Shown: piece by piece, positions 10,506-19,616 of the stretch | How the letters are laid out: each line of letters begins with the position of its first letter | Position numbering within the stretch: the stretch's first letter is position 1 | Assembly: GCF_907177275.1 (NCBI RefSeq) | Contig: NZ_CAJSLV010000053.1 | Location: 62,001 to 126,000 of the forward strand | DNA length: 64,000 bases | Reading direction: 5' to 3' | Origin: Actinacidiphila cocklensis | Lineage (GTDB): Bacteria > Actinomycetota > Actinomycetes > Streptomycetales > Streptomycetaceae | Made by a program: the position numbers and the translations under genes | Notes under the pieces: model-generated | Told to the model about the DNA's origin: nothing | The model's input: the letters and a program-made list of their open reading frames with translations, nothing else | The model's database searches: none

Positions 10506-12632
10506 GTGACCACCGACCCGCCCCGACCACCCAGGCACTCCGCCCCGCCTGCGCCGGACCCGCGTGGTGGCTACAGCCTGCCGGACAAGCCGAAGGACGA
10601 CGCGGTGGAGCCTCAGGCCGGTCCGCTCGGCGTACCGGCCCGCCCGGCCGCGCTGCCGGACGCGGCGGAGCCGCTGCACCGGCCGGCACCGCCGCAGACC
10701 GCGGGGCACCGCGACCACGACCGTCCCGAGCCGGACGAGGACCGCACCGTCCAGGACCAGGGTGCGGCGCCGCCGCGCCGCGACCAGCGCCCCGGTGAGG
10801 AGTCGCTGGCGGCCTTCGTCAGCACCCCGGCCCGCGGCACCCCCATCGAGGCGGCCGGGCACCCGGCGGACGAGGAGTCGGCGGGGATGCGTATCCCGAT
10901 GCCGGCGCAGACCGGCCCGGAGGCCGACCGGCTCCGCTACGTCGGCGCGGCCACCCGGCGGATCGCCCGCGGTGTCGACCTCGACGAGATCCTGCTCGGG
11001 CTGTGCCGCTCCGCGGTGCCGGCCTTCGCCGACGCGATCCTGGTCTACCTGCGCGAGCCGCTGCCGGTGGGCGACGAGCGCCCTTCCGGGCCGCTGCGGC
11101 TGCGGCTGCGCCGCTCCGACGGCGGCCTGGAGGGTCCCGGGGAGGCGGACGACGACGCGCCGGTGGGCGCGACCCCGCTGCTGCCCGCGCTGCTGCCGAC
11201 GATGGAGCCGTCGTACGGCGCCGGCGGCGACTCCATCGGGGTGCTGCTCGACGGGCCGCTCGCCGAGGTGCTGCGCGGGGTGCGCCCGGTCTTCGCCGAC
11301 TCGGTGCGGGCCGCCGACGCGCTGGCGGAGCTGCTCGGCCGCCCCGACGACCCGGTGGGCCTGCCCACCGGGCGGCGGGCGCTGCTGGCCCCGCTGCGCG
11401 GCCGCCGCCGGGTGATCGGTGCGGCGGTGCTGCTGCGGCGGGCCGGCCGCGCGCCCTTCGAGTCCGACGACCTGCTGGTCGCCGCGCAGCTCGCCACGCA
11501 CACCGCGCTGGGCGTGGACAAGGCGGTGCTGTACGGGCGCGAGGCGTACATCGCGGACGCGCTGCAGCGCGAGATGCTGCCCGACTCGCTGCCGCAGCCC
11601 ACGGGTGTCCAGCTGGCCAGCCGCTACCTGCCGGCGGCGGAGTCGGCGCGGGTCGGCGGCGACTGGTACGACGCGATCCCGCTGCCGGGCAGCCGGGTGG
11701 CGCTGGTCGTCGGCGACGTCATGGGCCACTCCATGACCTCGGCGGCGATCATGGGCCAGCTGCGGACCACCGTCCAGACGCTGGCGGGCCTGGACCTGGC
11801 GCCGCAGGAGGTGCTCTACCACCTGGACGAGCAGGCCCAGCGGCTCGGCCAGGACCGCATGGCCACCTGCGTCTACGCCGTCTACGACCCGATCGCGCAC
11901 CGGCTGGTGGTGGCCAACGCGGGCCACCCGCCGCCGGTGCTGCTGCACGCGGACGGCCTCGCGGAGGTGCTCAGGGTGCCGCCGGGCGCCCCGATCGGCG
12001 TCGGCGGTGTGCCCTTCGAGGCCGTCGAGCTGCCCGCGCCCGCCGGGGCGACGCTGCTGCTGTACACCGACGGCCTGGTCGAGTCGCGCAGCCGGGACGT
12101 GTGGGGCGGTATCGAGCTGCTGCGGGAGCGGCTGCACGACGCCGCGTCGGTCGTCTCGCCGCCGCCGCTCGAACCGCTGTGCGACGAGGTGCTGGAGATC
12201 CTCGGCCCGGGCGACCGGGACGACGACATCGCGCTGCTGGCCGCGCGCTTCGACGGGATCGCGCCGAGCGACGTCGCGTACTGGTTCCTGGAGCCGCAGG
12301 CGCAGACCCCGGGCCGGGCCCGCCGCCTGGTCCGCCAGGCGCTGCGGCGCTGGGACCTGGAGGAGCAGCTGGAGGCGGCCGAGCTGCTGGTCAGCGAGAT
12401 CGTCACCAACGCGGTGCGGTACGCGGAGCGGCCGATCACGCTGCGGCTGCTGCGGACGGACGTCCTGCGGTGCGAGGTCGGCGACGACGCCCCGCTGCTG
12501 CCGCGGATGCGGCACGCGGCGCCCGAGGAGGAGGGCGGCCGCGGGCTGTACCTCGTCAACCGGATGGCGCAGCGGTGGGGCGCCACCCGCCTGGGCGCCG
12601 GCAAGGTCGTCTGGTTCGAGCTCCCCCTCTGA
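10506..12632 (+). CDS. GAF-PP2C (SpoIIE-type) phosphatase with C-terminal anti-sigma kinase domain
   Basis: A 708-residue signalling protein. The first 130 residues are Pro/Asp-rich and look disordered. A GAF sensor domain (about 135-345) is followed by a PPM/SpoIIE phosphatase domain (about 350-585) with the metal-binding segments GGDWYDAIPL and GDVMGHS and the late acidic motif DRDDDIALL. A GHKL ATPase domain (about 600-705) has the N-box SEIVTNAVRYA and GGRGLYLVNRM. Such proteins both phosphorylate and dephosphorylate STAS anti-anti-sigma factors, controlling SigB-like stress sigma factors. The GTG at 10506 is chosen; its ribosome site (GGAAAG) is weak, and the frame is open further upstream. 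Confidence 0.85.
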   Translation: MTTDPPRPPRHSAPPAPDPRGGYSLPDKPKDDAVEPQAGPLGVPARPAALPDAAEPLHRPAPPQTAGHRDHDRPEPDEDRTVQDQGAAPPRRDQRPGEESLAAFVSTPARGTPIEAAGHPADEESAGMRIPMPAQTGPEADRLRYVGAATRRIARGVDLDEILLGLCRSAVPAFADAILVYLREPLPVGDERPSGPLRLRLRRSDGGLEGPGEADDDAPVGATPLLPALLPTMEPSYGAGGDSIGVLLDGPLAEVLRGVRPVFADSVRAADALAELLGRPDDPVGLPTGRRALLAPLRGRRRVIGAAVLLRRAGRAPFESDDLLVAAQLATHTALGVDKAVLYGREAYIADALQREMLPDSLPQPTGVQLASRYLPAAESARVGGDWYDAIPLPGSRVALVVGDVMGHSMTSAAIMGQLRTTVQTLAGLDLAPQEVLYHLDEQAQRLGQDRMATCVYAVYDPIAHRLVVANAGHPPPVLLHADGLAEVLRVPPGAPIGVGGVPFEAVELPAPAGATLLLYTDGLVESRSRDVWGGIELLRERLHDAASVVSPPPLEPLCDEVLEILGPGDRDDDIALLAARFDGIAPSDVAYWFLEPQAQTPGRARRLVRQALRRWDLEEQLEAAELLVSEIVTNAVRYAERPITLRLLRTDVLRCEVGDDAPLLPRMRHAAPEEEGGRGLYLVNRMAQRWGATRLGAGKVVWFELPL

Positions 12633-12655
12633 CCCTGGTTCCCCCTACGGCAGGC

Positions 12656-12677
12656 GCCCCTCCCGCCCGGGAGGGGC
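12656..12677 (+). terminator. Stem-loop downstream of the phosphatase gene
   Basis: GCCCCTCCC (12656-12664) pairs with GGGAGGGGC (12669-12677) over a 4-nt loop, 24 nt after the stop codon. A second 9-bp arm pair (GCAGCCCCG 12742-12750, CGGGGCTGC 12777-12785) follows. Confidence 0.5.
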
Positions 12678-12821
12678 CGTCGAGGTGCCCGGGGGGACGG
12701 GCGATGGGAACGTGGGGATCGGGCGTACCCCCGTGAGGACCGCAGCCCCGAGGCACGTGCTGACAGCCCCGTGCCCCGGGGCTGCATCGCGTCCGCGTCC
12801 GACTCGCTCGCGGAAAATGTG

Positions 12822-12836
12822 CTATCACTATGATAG
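12822..12836 (+). promoter_or_regulatory. Palindromic operator overlapping a -10 box before the SPFH gene
   Basis: CTATCA-CTA-TGATAG is a perfect 6-bp inverted repeat. It overlaps TATGAT (12829-12834), a near-consensus -10, in an A/T-rich patch unlike its surroundings. No convincing -35 is seen. The site is 32 bp before the SPFH ATG. A repressor binding here would block the promoter; the ribbon-helix-helix protein encoded next (13847) is a candidate. Confidence 0.5.
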
Positions 12837-12867
12837 ACAGATCGACCGATGAGCCAGGGGGAACCCC

Positions 12868-13833
12868 ATGTCCGTGCCGACAACACCGCGGCAACCGTCA
12901 GGAACAGCCGCCGATCCCGCGATACCCGCGATGCCCGCACCCCGGGTGCAGGAGCGGCGGGCGCTCGGGATGCCGGGGCTGCCCTTCCTGCTGATCGCGC
13001 TGCTCGTGGTGCTGGGCGGCGGCGCCCTGGCCGCCGCGGGAGGGGTGCACGCCAAGGACCACCCCGGCGCGCTCGCGGCCGCGCTGATCGTGCTGGGCGT
13101 CGTGATCGTGGTCGGCGCCCTGCTCACCCTGTTCGGCCTCACCCAGGTCGCCCCCGGCCAGGCGCGGGTCTGCCAGCTCTTCGGGCGCTACCAGGGCACC
13201 ATCAGGCAGGACGGCCTGCGCTGGGTGAACCCGCTGACCAGCCGCCGCACGATCTCCACCCGGCTGCGCAACCACGAGACCGCGGTGCTCAAGGTCAACG
13301 ACGCCTACGGCAACCCGATCGAGCTGGCCGCGGTCGTGGTCTGGCAGGTCGCGGACACCGCCCAGGCGGTCTTCGAGGTCGACAACTACGTCAACTTCGT
13401 CGCCATCCAGACCGACACCGCCGTCCGGCACATCGCGACCAACTACCCCTACGACGCGCACGACGGCCAGTCGCTGTCGCTGCGCGGCAACTCCGAGGAC
13501 ATCACCGAGCGGCTGTCCGCGGAGATCGCCGCCCGGGTCGAGTCGGCCGGCGTGCGGATCATCGAGTCCCGCTTCACCCACCTCGCCTACGCGCCCGAGA
13601 TCGCCTCCGCGATGCTCCAGCGGCAGCAGGCGGGCGCGATCGTGGCCGCGCGGCAGACCATCGTGGACGGCGCCGTCGGCATGGTCGAGTCGGCGCTGTC
13701 CCGGATCGCCGAGCAGGGCATCGTGGAGCTGGACGAGGAGCGCAAGGCCAGCATGGTGAGCAATCTGCTGGTGGTGCTCTGCGGCGACCGGGCGGCCCAG
13801 CCGGTACTCAACACGGGAACCCTCTACCAGTGA
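12868..13833 (+). CDS. SPFH/band 7 (flotillin-like) membrane protein
   Basis: A 321-residue protein with two hydrophobic segments near 35-57 and 68-92, then an SPFH/prohibitin domain (about 93-290). Typical stretches are [27 protein letters not shown] and [23 protein letters not shown] helical tail ([23 protein letters not shown]) follows. SPFH proteins form oligomeric membrane microdomain scaffolds; the specific partner is unknown. The ATG follows AGGGGG. It is probably co-transcribed with the small ribbon-helix-helix gene 13 bp downstream. Confidence 0.88.
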   Translation: MSVPTTPRQPSGTAADPAIPAMPAPRVQERRALGMPGLPFLLIALLVVLGGGALAAAGGVHAKDHPGALAAALIVLGVVIVVGALLTLFGLTQVAPGQARVCQLFGRYQGTIRQDGLRWVNPLTSRRTISTRLRNHETAVLKVNDAYGNPIELAAVVVWQVADTAQAVFEVDNYVNFVAIQTDTAVRHIATNYPYDAHDGQSLSLRGNSEDITERLSAEIAARVESAGVRIIESRFTHLAYAPEIASAMLQRQQAGAIVAARQTIVDGAVGMVESALSRIAEQGIVELDEERKASMVSNLLVVLCGDRAAQPVLNTGTLYQ

Positions 13834-13846
13834 CGGAGCGCCCGAC

Positions 13847-14152
13847 GTGACGGACCCCGGCCCGCCGGCCGACACCGGCGCCGACCCCGCAGGCGGTGCC
13901 GGCGAGGCCGGCGCCGCCGCCCGTACCCCCCGCGCCCGCAAGCAGGTGCTGCTGCGGCTCGACCCCGCCGTCCACGACGCGCTCGCGGCCTGGGCGGCGG
14001 GCGAACTGCGCAGCACCAACGCGCAGATCGAGTTCCTGCTGCGGCGGGCGCTGGCCGACGCGGGACGGCTGCCGTCGGCCGTGCGGCCGATCGCGCGACG
14101 CGGCCGCCCGCCGAAAGCCGAGCCGCCCCCACCTCCGGAGGACACGGCCTGA
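13847..14152 (+). CDS. Small ribbon-helix-helix (Arc/MetJ-like) DNA-binding protein
   Basis: A 101-residue protein. A flexible Gly/Ala-rich N-terminus (1-30) precedes a ribbon-helix-helix fold: the KQVLLRLDPAVHDALAAWAAGE strand-helix and the ELRSTNAQIEFLLRRAL second helix (about 31-75). The basic Pro-rich tail (RRGRPPKAEPPPPP) may add non-specific DNA contacts. RHH proteins bind short palindromes as dimers and often repress their own operon, so the palindrome at 12822-12836 is a natural target; this link is inferred. The GTG follows GGAGCG. No toxin gene is adjacent, so a toxin-antitoxin role is not supported. Confidence 0.75.
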   Translation: MTDPGPPADTGADPAGGAGEAGAAARTPRARKQVLLRLDPAVHDALAAWAAGELRSTNAQIEFLLRRALADAGRLPSAVRPIARRGRPPKAEPPPPPEDTA

Positions 14153-14190
14153 CCTGCGAGAATGCCGCGCCCGGTGATTATTCTCCCTGC

Positions 14191-14223
14191 GTATACACAT
14201 GATGTATACCCATGGTGTACTGT
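14191..14223 (+). promoter_or_regulatory. padR promoter with overlapping palindromic operator; leaderless start
   Basis: GTATACACATGATGTATAC (14191-14209) is a perfect 7-bp inverted repeat with a 5-nt spacer. It overlaps a -35-like TACACA (14194-14199), 18 bp before a -10 TACTGT (14218-14223). The padR ATG at 14231 is 7 nt beyond the -10 and has no ribosome site, so the mRNA is probably leaderless. PadR repressors bind ATGT/ACAT-type palindromes, which fits autoregulation. Confidence 0.6.
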
Positions 14224-14230
14224 GCTCCGC

Positions 14231-14755
14231 ATGTCAATCGGCCACACCCTGCTCGGACTTCTGGAGTCCGGGCCGCGCCACGGTTACGACCTCAAGCGCG
14301 CCTTCGACGAACGTTTCGGACACGACCGGCCGCTCGCGTACGGCCAGGTCTACTCGACGATGGCCAGGCTGCTGAAGAACGGCCTGGTCGAGGTCGACGG
14401 GATAGAGCCGGGCGGCGGTCCCGAGCGCAAGCGGTACGCGATCACCGACGCCGGGGTGACCGACGTGGAGAGCTGGCTCGCGCAACCCGAGAAGCCCGAG
14501 CCGTACCTGCAGACGACCCTCTACACCAAGGTCGTCCTCGCCATCCTGACCGGCCGCCCCGCGGCCGACCTGCTGGACACCCAGCGCGCCGAACACCTGC
14601 GGCTGATGCGGGAGCTGACCCGGCGCAAGTCCGGCGGCGACCTCGCCGACCAGCTGATCTGCGACCACGCGCTCTTCCACCTCGAAGCCGACCTGCGCTG
14701 GCTGGAACTGACCGCAGCCCGGCTCGACCAGCTCGCCGCGGAGGTGACCAGGTGA
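14231..14755 (+). CDS. PadR-family transcriptional repressor
   Basis: A 174-residue PadR regulator. The N-terminal winged helix (1-85) has the motifs LLGLLESGPRHGYDLKRAF, YSTMARLLKNGLV and ERKRYAITDAG; the C-terminal helical domain (about 95-174) mediates dimers. It heads an operon with an ABC ATPase (GTGA overlap at 14752) and an FtsX permease, a common arrangement in which PadR senses a lipid-like or drug-like molecule exported by the transporter. The ATG at 14231 matches a leaderless transcript under the operator at 14191-14209. An upstream in-frame ATG at 14162 lies inside the promoter and is rejected. Confidence 0.9.
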   Translation: MSIGHTLLGLLESGPRHGYDLKRAFDERFGHDRPLAYGQVYSTMARLLKNGLVEVDGIEPGGGPERKRYAITDAGVTDVESWLAQPEKPEPYLQTTLYTKVVLAILTGRPAADLLDTQRAEHLRLMRELTRRKSGGDLADQLICDHALFHLEADLRWLELTAARLDQLAAEVTR

Positions 14756-15441
14756 CCGCCGCCCCCGAGCCGCTGCTCGTCGCGACCGACCTGCACAAGG
14801 TGTACGGCCACACCCCGGCGCTGGACGGCGCGGAGCTGACCGTACGGGCCGGTGAGGTGGTCGCCGTGATGGGGCCTTCCGGGTCCGGCAAGTCCACCCT
14901 GCTGCACTGCCTGGCCGGCATCGTCACCCCCGACTCCGGCGAGGTCCGCTACCGCGGGCGGCAGCTGTCGGCGATGTCCGACGGCGAGCGCAGCGCCCTG
15001 CGGCGTACGGACTTCGGCTTCGTCTTCCAGTTCGGGCAGCTGGTGCCGGAACTGACCTGCCTGGAGAACGTGGCCATGCCGATGCGGCTCGGCGGCCGCA
15101 AGCGCAAGGAGGCCGAGGCGCAGGCCGCGACCTGGCTCGAACGCCTCGAAGTCGCCGACATCGCGGACCAGCGGCCGGGCGAGGTCTCCGGCGGGCAGGG
15201 CCAGCGGGTCGCGGTGGCCCGCGCCCTGGTCGGCGAACCGCGGGTGGTCTTCGCCGACGAGCCGACCGGCGCGCTGGACTCGCTGAACGGCGAGCGGGTC
15301 ATGCGGCTGCTGACCGAGGCCGCGCACGACACCGGTGCCGCCGTCGTCCTGGTCACCCACGAGCCGCGGGTGGCGGCGTACTCCGACCGGGAGATCGTCG
15401 TGCGGGACGGGAAGTCCCGCGACATGGAACGGGTGTCATGA
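14752..15441 (+). CDS. ABC transporter ATP-binding protein (MacB/LolD type)
   Basis: A 229-residue ATPase of the macrolide/lipoprotein exporter class. Walker A is GPSGSGKST (about 43-51), the signature VSGGQGQRVAVARAL follows, and Walker B is VVFADEPTGALDS. The H-loop is LVTHEP. It overlaps padR by four bases (GTGA) and the FtsX permease start by four bases (ATGA at 15438), so the three genes are translationally coupled. It powers the adjacent permease. Confidence 0.93.
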   Translation: MTAAPEPLLVATDLHKVYGHTPALDGAELTVRAGEVVAVMGPSGSGKSTLLHCLAGIVTPDSGEVRYRGRQLSAMSDGERSALRRTDFGFVFQFGQLVPELTCLENVAMPMRLGGRKRKEAEAQAATWLERLEVADIADQRPGEVSGGQGQRVAVARALVGEPRVVFADEPTGALDSLNGERVMRLLTEAAHDTGAAVVLVTHEPRVAAYSDREIVVRDGKSRDMERVS

Positions 15442-17927
15442 CCTCCGCCTCCCCCTCACCTTCCTCACCTTCCTCCCCCTCGTCGCACTCGCCCTCGTAC
15501 GAGCCCTTCGCCGGCTTCGACGGCACCCGCGACCCCGGCGGGCGGCCGCCGGAGCCCTCCGCGGACCTGCGCACCTGGCTGCGCGACCTCCTGCTGGGCG
15601 CGCGCTTCGCCGCCGGCGGCGGGCGCGAGGGCTGGCTCCGTACCGCGCTCACCGCGGTCGGCGTCGCGCTCGGCGTGGCCATGCTGCTGCTGGCGGCCGC
15701 GGTGCCGGCCATGATGGACGCCAGGGACCAGCGGCGGGTGGCCCGCGACACCCTGTCGATGGGCGAGCAGATCAAGCCGGGTCCCGACACCTTCCTGCTC
15801 GACTCCGCGGACACCACCTACCACGGCGACGACATCAGCGGCGTCCTGCTGCAGCCCGAAGGACGCGCCGCCCAACCGCCGCCGGGCCTCGCGGCGATGC
15901 CGCGTCCCGGGCAGATGGTCGTCTCCCCCGCGCTGAAGAAGCTGCTGGCGTCCTCACCGCTGCTGCGCGAGCGCATCCCGTACGAGATCACCGGCACCAT
16001 CGGCAAGGCCGGGCTGATCGGACCCGCCGACCTGTACTACTACGCGGGCAGCGACAAGCTCGTCGCCTACGACGCGACCAGGGAGCACGGCAACGCCGAC
16101 CGCGCCAGGGGCTTCGGCGCCCACAGCAACAGCGACGTCCGCGGGCCGGTGTTCAACCTGCTCCTGGTCACCGTCCTGGTGGTGCTGCTGCTGCCGGTCG
16201 CGGTGTTCATCGCCACCGCGGTACGGCTCGGCGGGGAGCGCAGGGACCGGCGGCTCGCCGCGCTGCGGCTGGTCGGCGCCGACATCCGGATGACCCGGCG
16301 GATCGCGGCGGGCGAGGCGCTCTTCGGGGCGCTGCTCGGGCTGCTGCTGGGCGCGGTGTTCTTCCTCGTCGCCCGGCAGTTCGCGGCCGGCATCACCATC
16401 AGGGACATCTCCGCCTTCCCCTCCGACCTGATGCCGGACACGGCGCTGACCGTACTGATCGCGGTCTCGGTGCCGATGGCCGCGGTCGCCGTGACGATGA
16501 TCAGCCTGCGCCGCACGGTCATCGAACCGCTCGGCGTGTTCCGCCAGGGCCTCGGGCGGCGGCGCCGGGTGTGGTGGCGGCTGCTGATCCCCGTCGCGGG
16601 ACTCGCCCTGCTCGCCCCGATGTTCGGCGCGGTCAAGGGCGACGCGTCGATCAACCAGTACCAGATCGCGGCCGGTACGGTCCTGCTGCTGATCGGCGTG
16701 ACCGCGCTGCTGCCCTGGCTGGTCGAGACGGTCGTGGGGCGGCTGAGCGGCGGCCCGGTCGCCTGGCAGCTGGCCACCCGCAGGCTCCAGCTGAACAGCA
16801 ACGCCTCGGCCCGCATGGTCAGCGGGGTGACGGTGGCGGTCGCCGGCGCCATCGCCCTGCAGATGCTCTTCAGCGCGGTCGACCAGGACTTCGTGTTCGA
16901 CACCGGCGCCGACCCGGCCCGCGCCCAGGTGATGGTCTCCACCGACGGCACCACCGTCGGGCAGACCGCGCACGACCTGCGGCTGATCTCCGCGACCAAG
17001 GGCGTACGGGAGTCCTCCGGCTACCTGCGCTCGCAGGCCACCAGGCCGGACGCGTCCACCCTCACCGGCGACGACCGGACCTTCCCGTACCTGCCGGTGA
17101 TCGTCGGCGACTGCACGGGCCTGCGGGAGCTGGCCGCGATCGGGGCCGGCTGCAAGCCGGGCAGCACCTTCCTGGTGCAGCCGCCCGCGGACGACGGCAA
17201 CGACGAGTCGCCGAAGTACCTCAAGGCCGGCCACCGGATCGACCTCAACGCCGGCTACAGCGAGAAGTACACCGGCGCCCCCCGGCTGTGGACGATCCCG
17301 GCCGGCACCCCGACGGTGGCCACCCGGGTCGACCCGACCGGCAGCCGCCAGTGGGGGGTGTTCGCCACCCCCGAGGCCATCGACAGCAGCCGGCTGTTCG
17401 ACCCGGGCTCGCAGATCATGATCGGGCTCGACCCGCACCTGCCGGACGCCGTCGAGTACGTGCGCAACACCGCGGCGGGCTTCGGGGTCAACACGTACGT
17501 GATGAACATCAGCAGCACGCAGACCAAGGCGAGCTACACGCAGCTGCGCCGGGGGCTGTTCGCCGGTGCGACGCTCACCATGGTGCTGATCGGGGCGAGC
17601 CTGCTGGTGACGATGCTGGAGCAGCTGCGGGACCGCAGGAAGCTGCTGGCGGTGCTGGTCGCCTTCGGCACCCGGCGCAGCGCGCTGGCGTGGTCGGTGC
17701 TGTGGCAGACCACCATCCCGGTCGTGCTCGGCCTCGTCCTGGCCTGCGCCGGCGGTATCGGGCTGGGTGCGGTGCTGATCGCCATGGTCGGCCGCGCCTT
17801 CCAGATGGACTGGGGCAGCGTGGCGCTGATGTCGGCTGTCGGTGCGGGCGTCGTCCTCGCGGTGACGCTGCTGAGCCTGCCGCCGCTGTGGCGGCTCATG
17901 CGCCCGGACGGCCTCCACACGGAGTAG
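15438..17927 (+). CDS. FtsX-like ABC permease
   Basis: An 829-residue permease. After a Ser/Pro-rich cytoplasmic N-terminus (1-50) there is a first membrane segment (about 73-92, VGVALGVAMLLLAAAVPAMM), an extracytoplasmic domain, and a first FtsX module with three segments (about 238-360). A second module lies at the C-terminus, with segments near 700, 740 and 790. A large extracytoplasmic region occupies about 485-690. This two-module architecture is typical of actinomycete exporters of the MacB-related class that move hydrophobic molecules out of the outer leaflet. The substrate is unknown. It is coupled to the ATPase by ATGA. Confidence 0.9.
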   Translation: MTSASPSPSSPSSPSSHSPSYEPFAGFDGTRDPGGRPPEPSADLRTWLRDLLLGARFAAGGGREGWLRTALTAVGVALGVAMLLLAAAVPAMMDARDQRRVARDTLSMGEQIKPGPDTFLLDSADTTYHGDDISGVLLQPEGRAAQPPPGLAAMPRPGQMVVSPALKKLLASSPLLRERIPYEITGTIGKAGLIGPADLYYYAGSDKLVAYDATREHGNADRARGFGAHSNSDVRGPVFNLLLVTVLVVLLLPVAVFIATAVRLGGERRDRRLAALRLVGADIRMTRRIAAGEALFGALLGLLLGAVFFLVARQFAAGITIRDISAFPSDLMPDTALTVLIAVSVPMAAVAVTMISLRRTVIEPLGVFRQGLGRRRRVWWRLLIPVAGLALLAPMFGAVKGDASINQYQIAAGTVLLLIGVTALLPWLVETVVGRLSGGPVAWQLATRRLQLNSNASARMVSGVTVAVAGAIALQMLFSAVDQDFVFDTGADPARAQVMVSTDGTTVGQTAHDLRLISATKGVRESSGYLRSQATRPDASTLTGDDRTFPYLPVIVGDCTGLRELAAIGAGCKPGSTFLVQPPADDGNDESPKYLKAGHRIDLNAGYSEKYTGAPRLWTIPAGTPTVATRVDPTGSRQWGVFATPEAIDSSRLFDPGSQIMIGLDPHLPDAVEYVRNTAAGFGVNTYVMNISSTQTKASYTQLRRGLFAGATLTMVLIGASLLVTMLEQLRDRRKLLAVLVAFGTRRSALAWSVLWQTTIPVVLGLVLACAGGIGLGAVLIAMVGRAFQMDWGSVALMSAVGAGVVLAVTLLSLPPLWRLMRPDGLHTE

Positions 17928-17957
17928 CCGCTCTCCCGCGCAGAGGCGGGCGTTCTT

Positions 17958-17988
17958 CAGGGGCGCGGGGAACTTCCTCGCGCCCCTG
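17958..17988. terminator. Bidirectional hairpin between convergent genes, dispersed-repeat type
   Basis: CAGGGGCGCG (17958-17967) and CGCGCCCCTG (17979-17988) form a perfect 10-bp stem with an 11-nt loop. It lies between the FtsX gene and the convergent AI-2E gene. The GGGGCGCGGGGAACT core matches the dispersed repeat seen elsewhere in the window. Confidence 0.65.
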
Positions 17989-18000
17989 TCGGGCGCCCGG

Positions 18001-19503
18001 CTACGCGGGGTCGGGCGCCGGGTCCTGAGCGGGGTCCGGGTCGGCGGCCTGGCCGCCCTGGCCGGCCTGGTCGGTCTGGCCGGCCTGGTCGGCCTGGTCG
18101 GCCTGGTCGGTCTGGCCGGCCTGGTCGGTCGCCGGGGAGGGGTCCGGCCCGGCAGCGCGGTCGGCGGCGGGCTCGGGGACGTAGGCGGCCGGGGGGTCGG
18201 CCTTCTCCCGGGAGTACGCGCGCAGGTAGCCCACGACCGTGTTGGAGACCGCGACCAGCGGGACGGCGACCACGGCGCCGCCGATGCCGGCGACCATCGA
18301 TCCGGCCGCCACGGACAGCACCACCGCCAGCGGGTGGACACGCACGGCCCGGCCCAGGATGAACGGCTGGAGGATGTGGCCCTCGATCTGCTGCACGGCC
18401 AGCACCACCGCGAGGACCAGCAGCGCGGTGAACGGACCCTCCGTCACCAGGGCCACCACGACGGCGATGAAGCCGGAGGCGACCGCGCCGACGAGCGGGA
18501 TGAAGGACGACAGGAAGATGACGACGGCCAGCGGCACCGCCATCGGCACCCCGAGGAAGAAGATGCCGATGCCGATGCATATCGCGTCGATCAGGGCGAC
18601 TATCACGGTGCCCCGCACATACAGCGTCAGCGTCCGCCAGGCCCGCGGCCCGGCGCCCGCGAGCCCTTCCCTGGCCGCCTCGGGGAACAGCCGCAGCACC
18701 CAGTTCCAGATGTTGGGGCCGTCGTAGAGCAGGAACAGCGTGCTGAACATCGCCAGCAGCACGCCGGTCAGCACCTCGACGATGACGGTGACGCCTTCGA
18801 GACCGGCGTCGGTGAGCGCCTTGGTGTTCGACCCGATGGCGTCGCTGAGGTTCTTCGCGACCTGGTTGATCTGGTCGTCGGTGACGTGGAAGGGGCTGTT
18901 CAGCAACCACTTCTTACCCTCGGCGATACCGTCCTGGAGGCTGCTGGACAGGTTGTCGATGTTGTCCATCACCTGCCAGACGACGAACCAGCCGACCAGG
19001 CCCATGACGATGAAGCCGCCGACGAAGACCATCGCGGTGGCCAGCCCGCGTGGCACGCCGAGCCTTTTGAGCCGGGCCACGAACGGCTGCAGCAGCGCCG
19101 TTATCAACAGTGCCGCGGCGAAGGCCAGCACGACCAGCCGCACCGCGCCGATGACCCGCATCAGCACCCAGACCGTGCCGGCCAGGATCAGCAGCCGCCA
19201 GCCGATCTCGGCGGCGACCCGCATGCTCCAGGGCACCACGGCGAGCGGGTCCGTCGGCGGCGCCGACCGCTGGGCGGGGACGACCGGGGTCGCCGGGGCG
19301 GGCGCGGCCGGGGCCTGCGGAGCGGAGTGGGCCGGTTCGGGCGCCGCGGCCGCCACGGGTTCGGCCGCCGGCTCGTCGCCCACGGCGGCCCGGTGGTGGG
19401 CGGCCTCCCGCGCCGTGACCGCGGTGTGCCGATCCTCCAGGCGGCCGGCGAGGTTTGCCAGCCCGGCCGCGAGCGCGCTGCTCCATTGGCGCTTGTCCGG
19501 CAT
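18001..19503 (-). CDS. AI-2E family (PerM-type) transporter with repetitive tail
   Basis: A 500-residue membrane protein of the AI-2E/PerM exporter family. After an Ala/Pro-rich cytoplasmic N-terminus (1-100) come about eight hydrophobic segments (about 103-425), with the conserved IFLSSFIPLVGAVASGFIAV region and AVQQIEGHILQPFILGRAVRVHP. The C-terminal tail (about 445-500) is a low-complexity run of TDQADQAGQ-type units encoded by short tandem repeats at about 18050-18135. The ATG at 19503 follows GGGGGAG. Members export small molecules or ions, often driven by sodium or protons; the substrate here is unknown. Confidence 0.85.
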   Translation of the reverse strand: MPDKRQWSSALAAGLANLAGRLEDRHTAVTAREAAHHRAAVGDEPAAEPVAAAAPEPAHSAPQAPAAPAPATPVVPAQRSAPPTDPLAVVPWSMRVAAEIGWRLLILAGTVWVLMRVIGAVRLVVLAFAAALLITALLQPFVARLKRLGVPRGLATAMVFVGGFIVMGLVGWFVVWQVMDNIDNLSSSLQDGIAEGKKWLLNSPFHVTDDQINQVAKNLSDAIGSNTKALTDAGLEGVTVIVEVLTGVLLAMFSTLFLLYDGPNIWNWVLRLFPEAAREGLAGAGPRAWRTLTLYVRGTVIVALIDAICIGIGIFFLGVPMAVPLAVVIFLSSFIPLVGAVASGFIAVVVALVTEGPFTALLVLAVVLAVQQIEGHILQPFILGRAVRVHPLAVVLSVAAGSMVAGIGGAVVAVPLVAVSNTVVGYLRAYSREKADPPAAYVPEPAADRAAGPDPSPATDQAGQTDQADQADQAGQTDQAGQGGQAADPDPAQDPAPDPA

Positions 19504-19616
19504 CGCTCTCCCCCGCCCTTGACCATCTTTTGGCACTGCTGTGCAGGACGACGTTACCTGCCGCGGGGGTTGCCTCGGCGGGCGCACCCGCACCCGGACG
19601 GGGGAACGGCAGCGGA

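Noticed and set aside
13847-14152. Toxin-antitoxin system based on the RHH protein
   Set aside because: The neighbours are an SPFH protein and a PadR regulator; no small toxin gene is adjacent.
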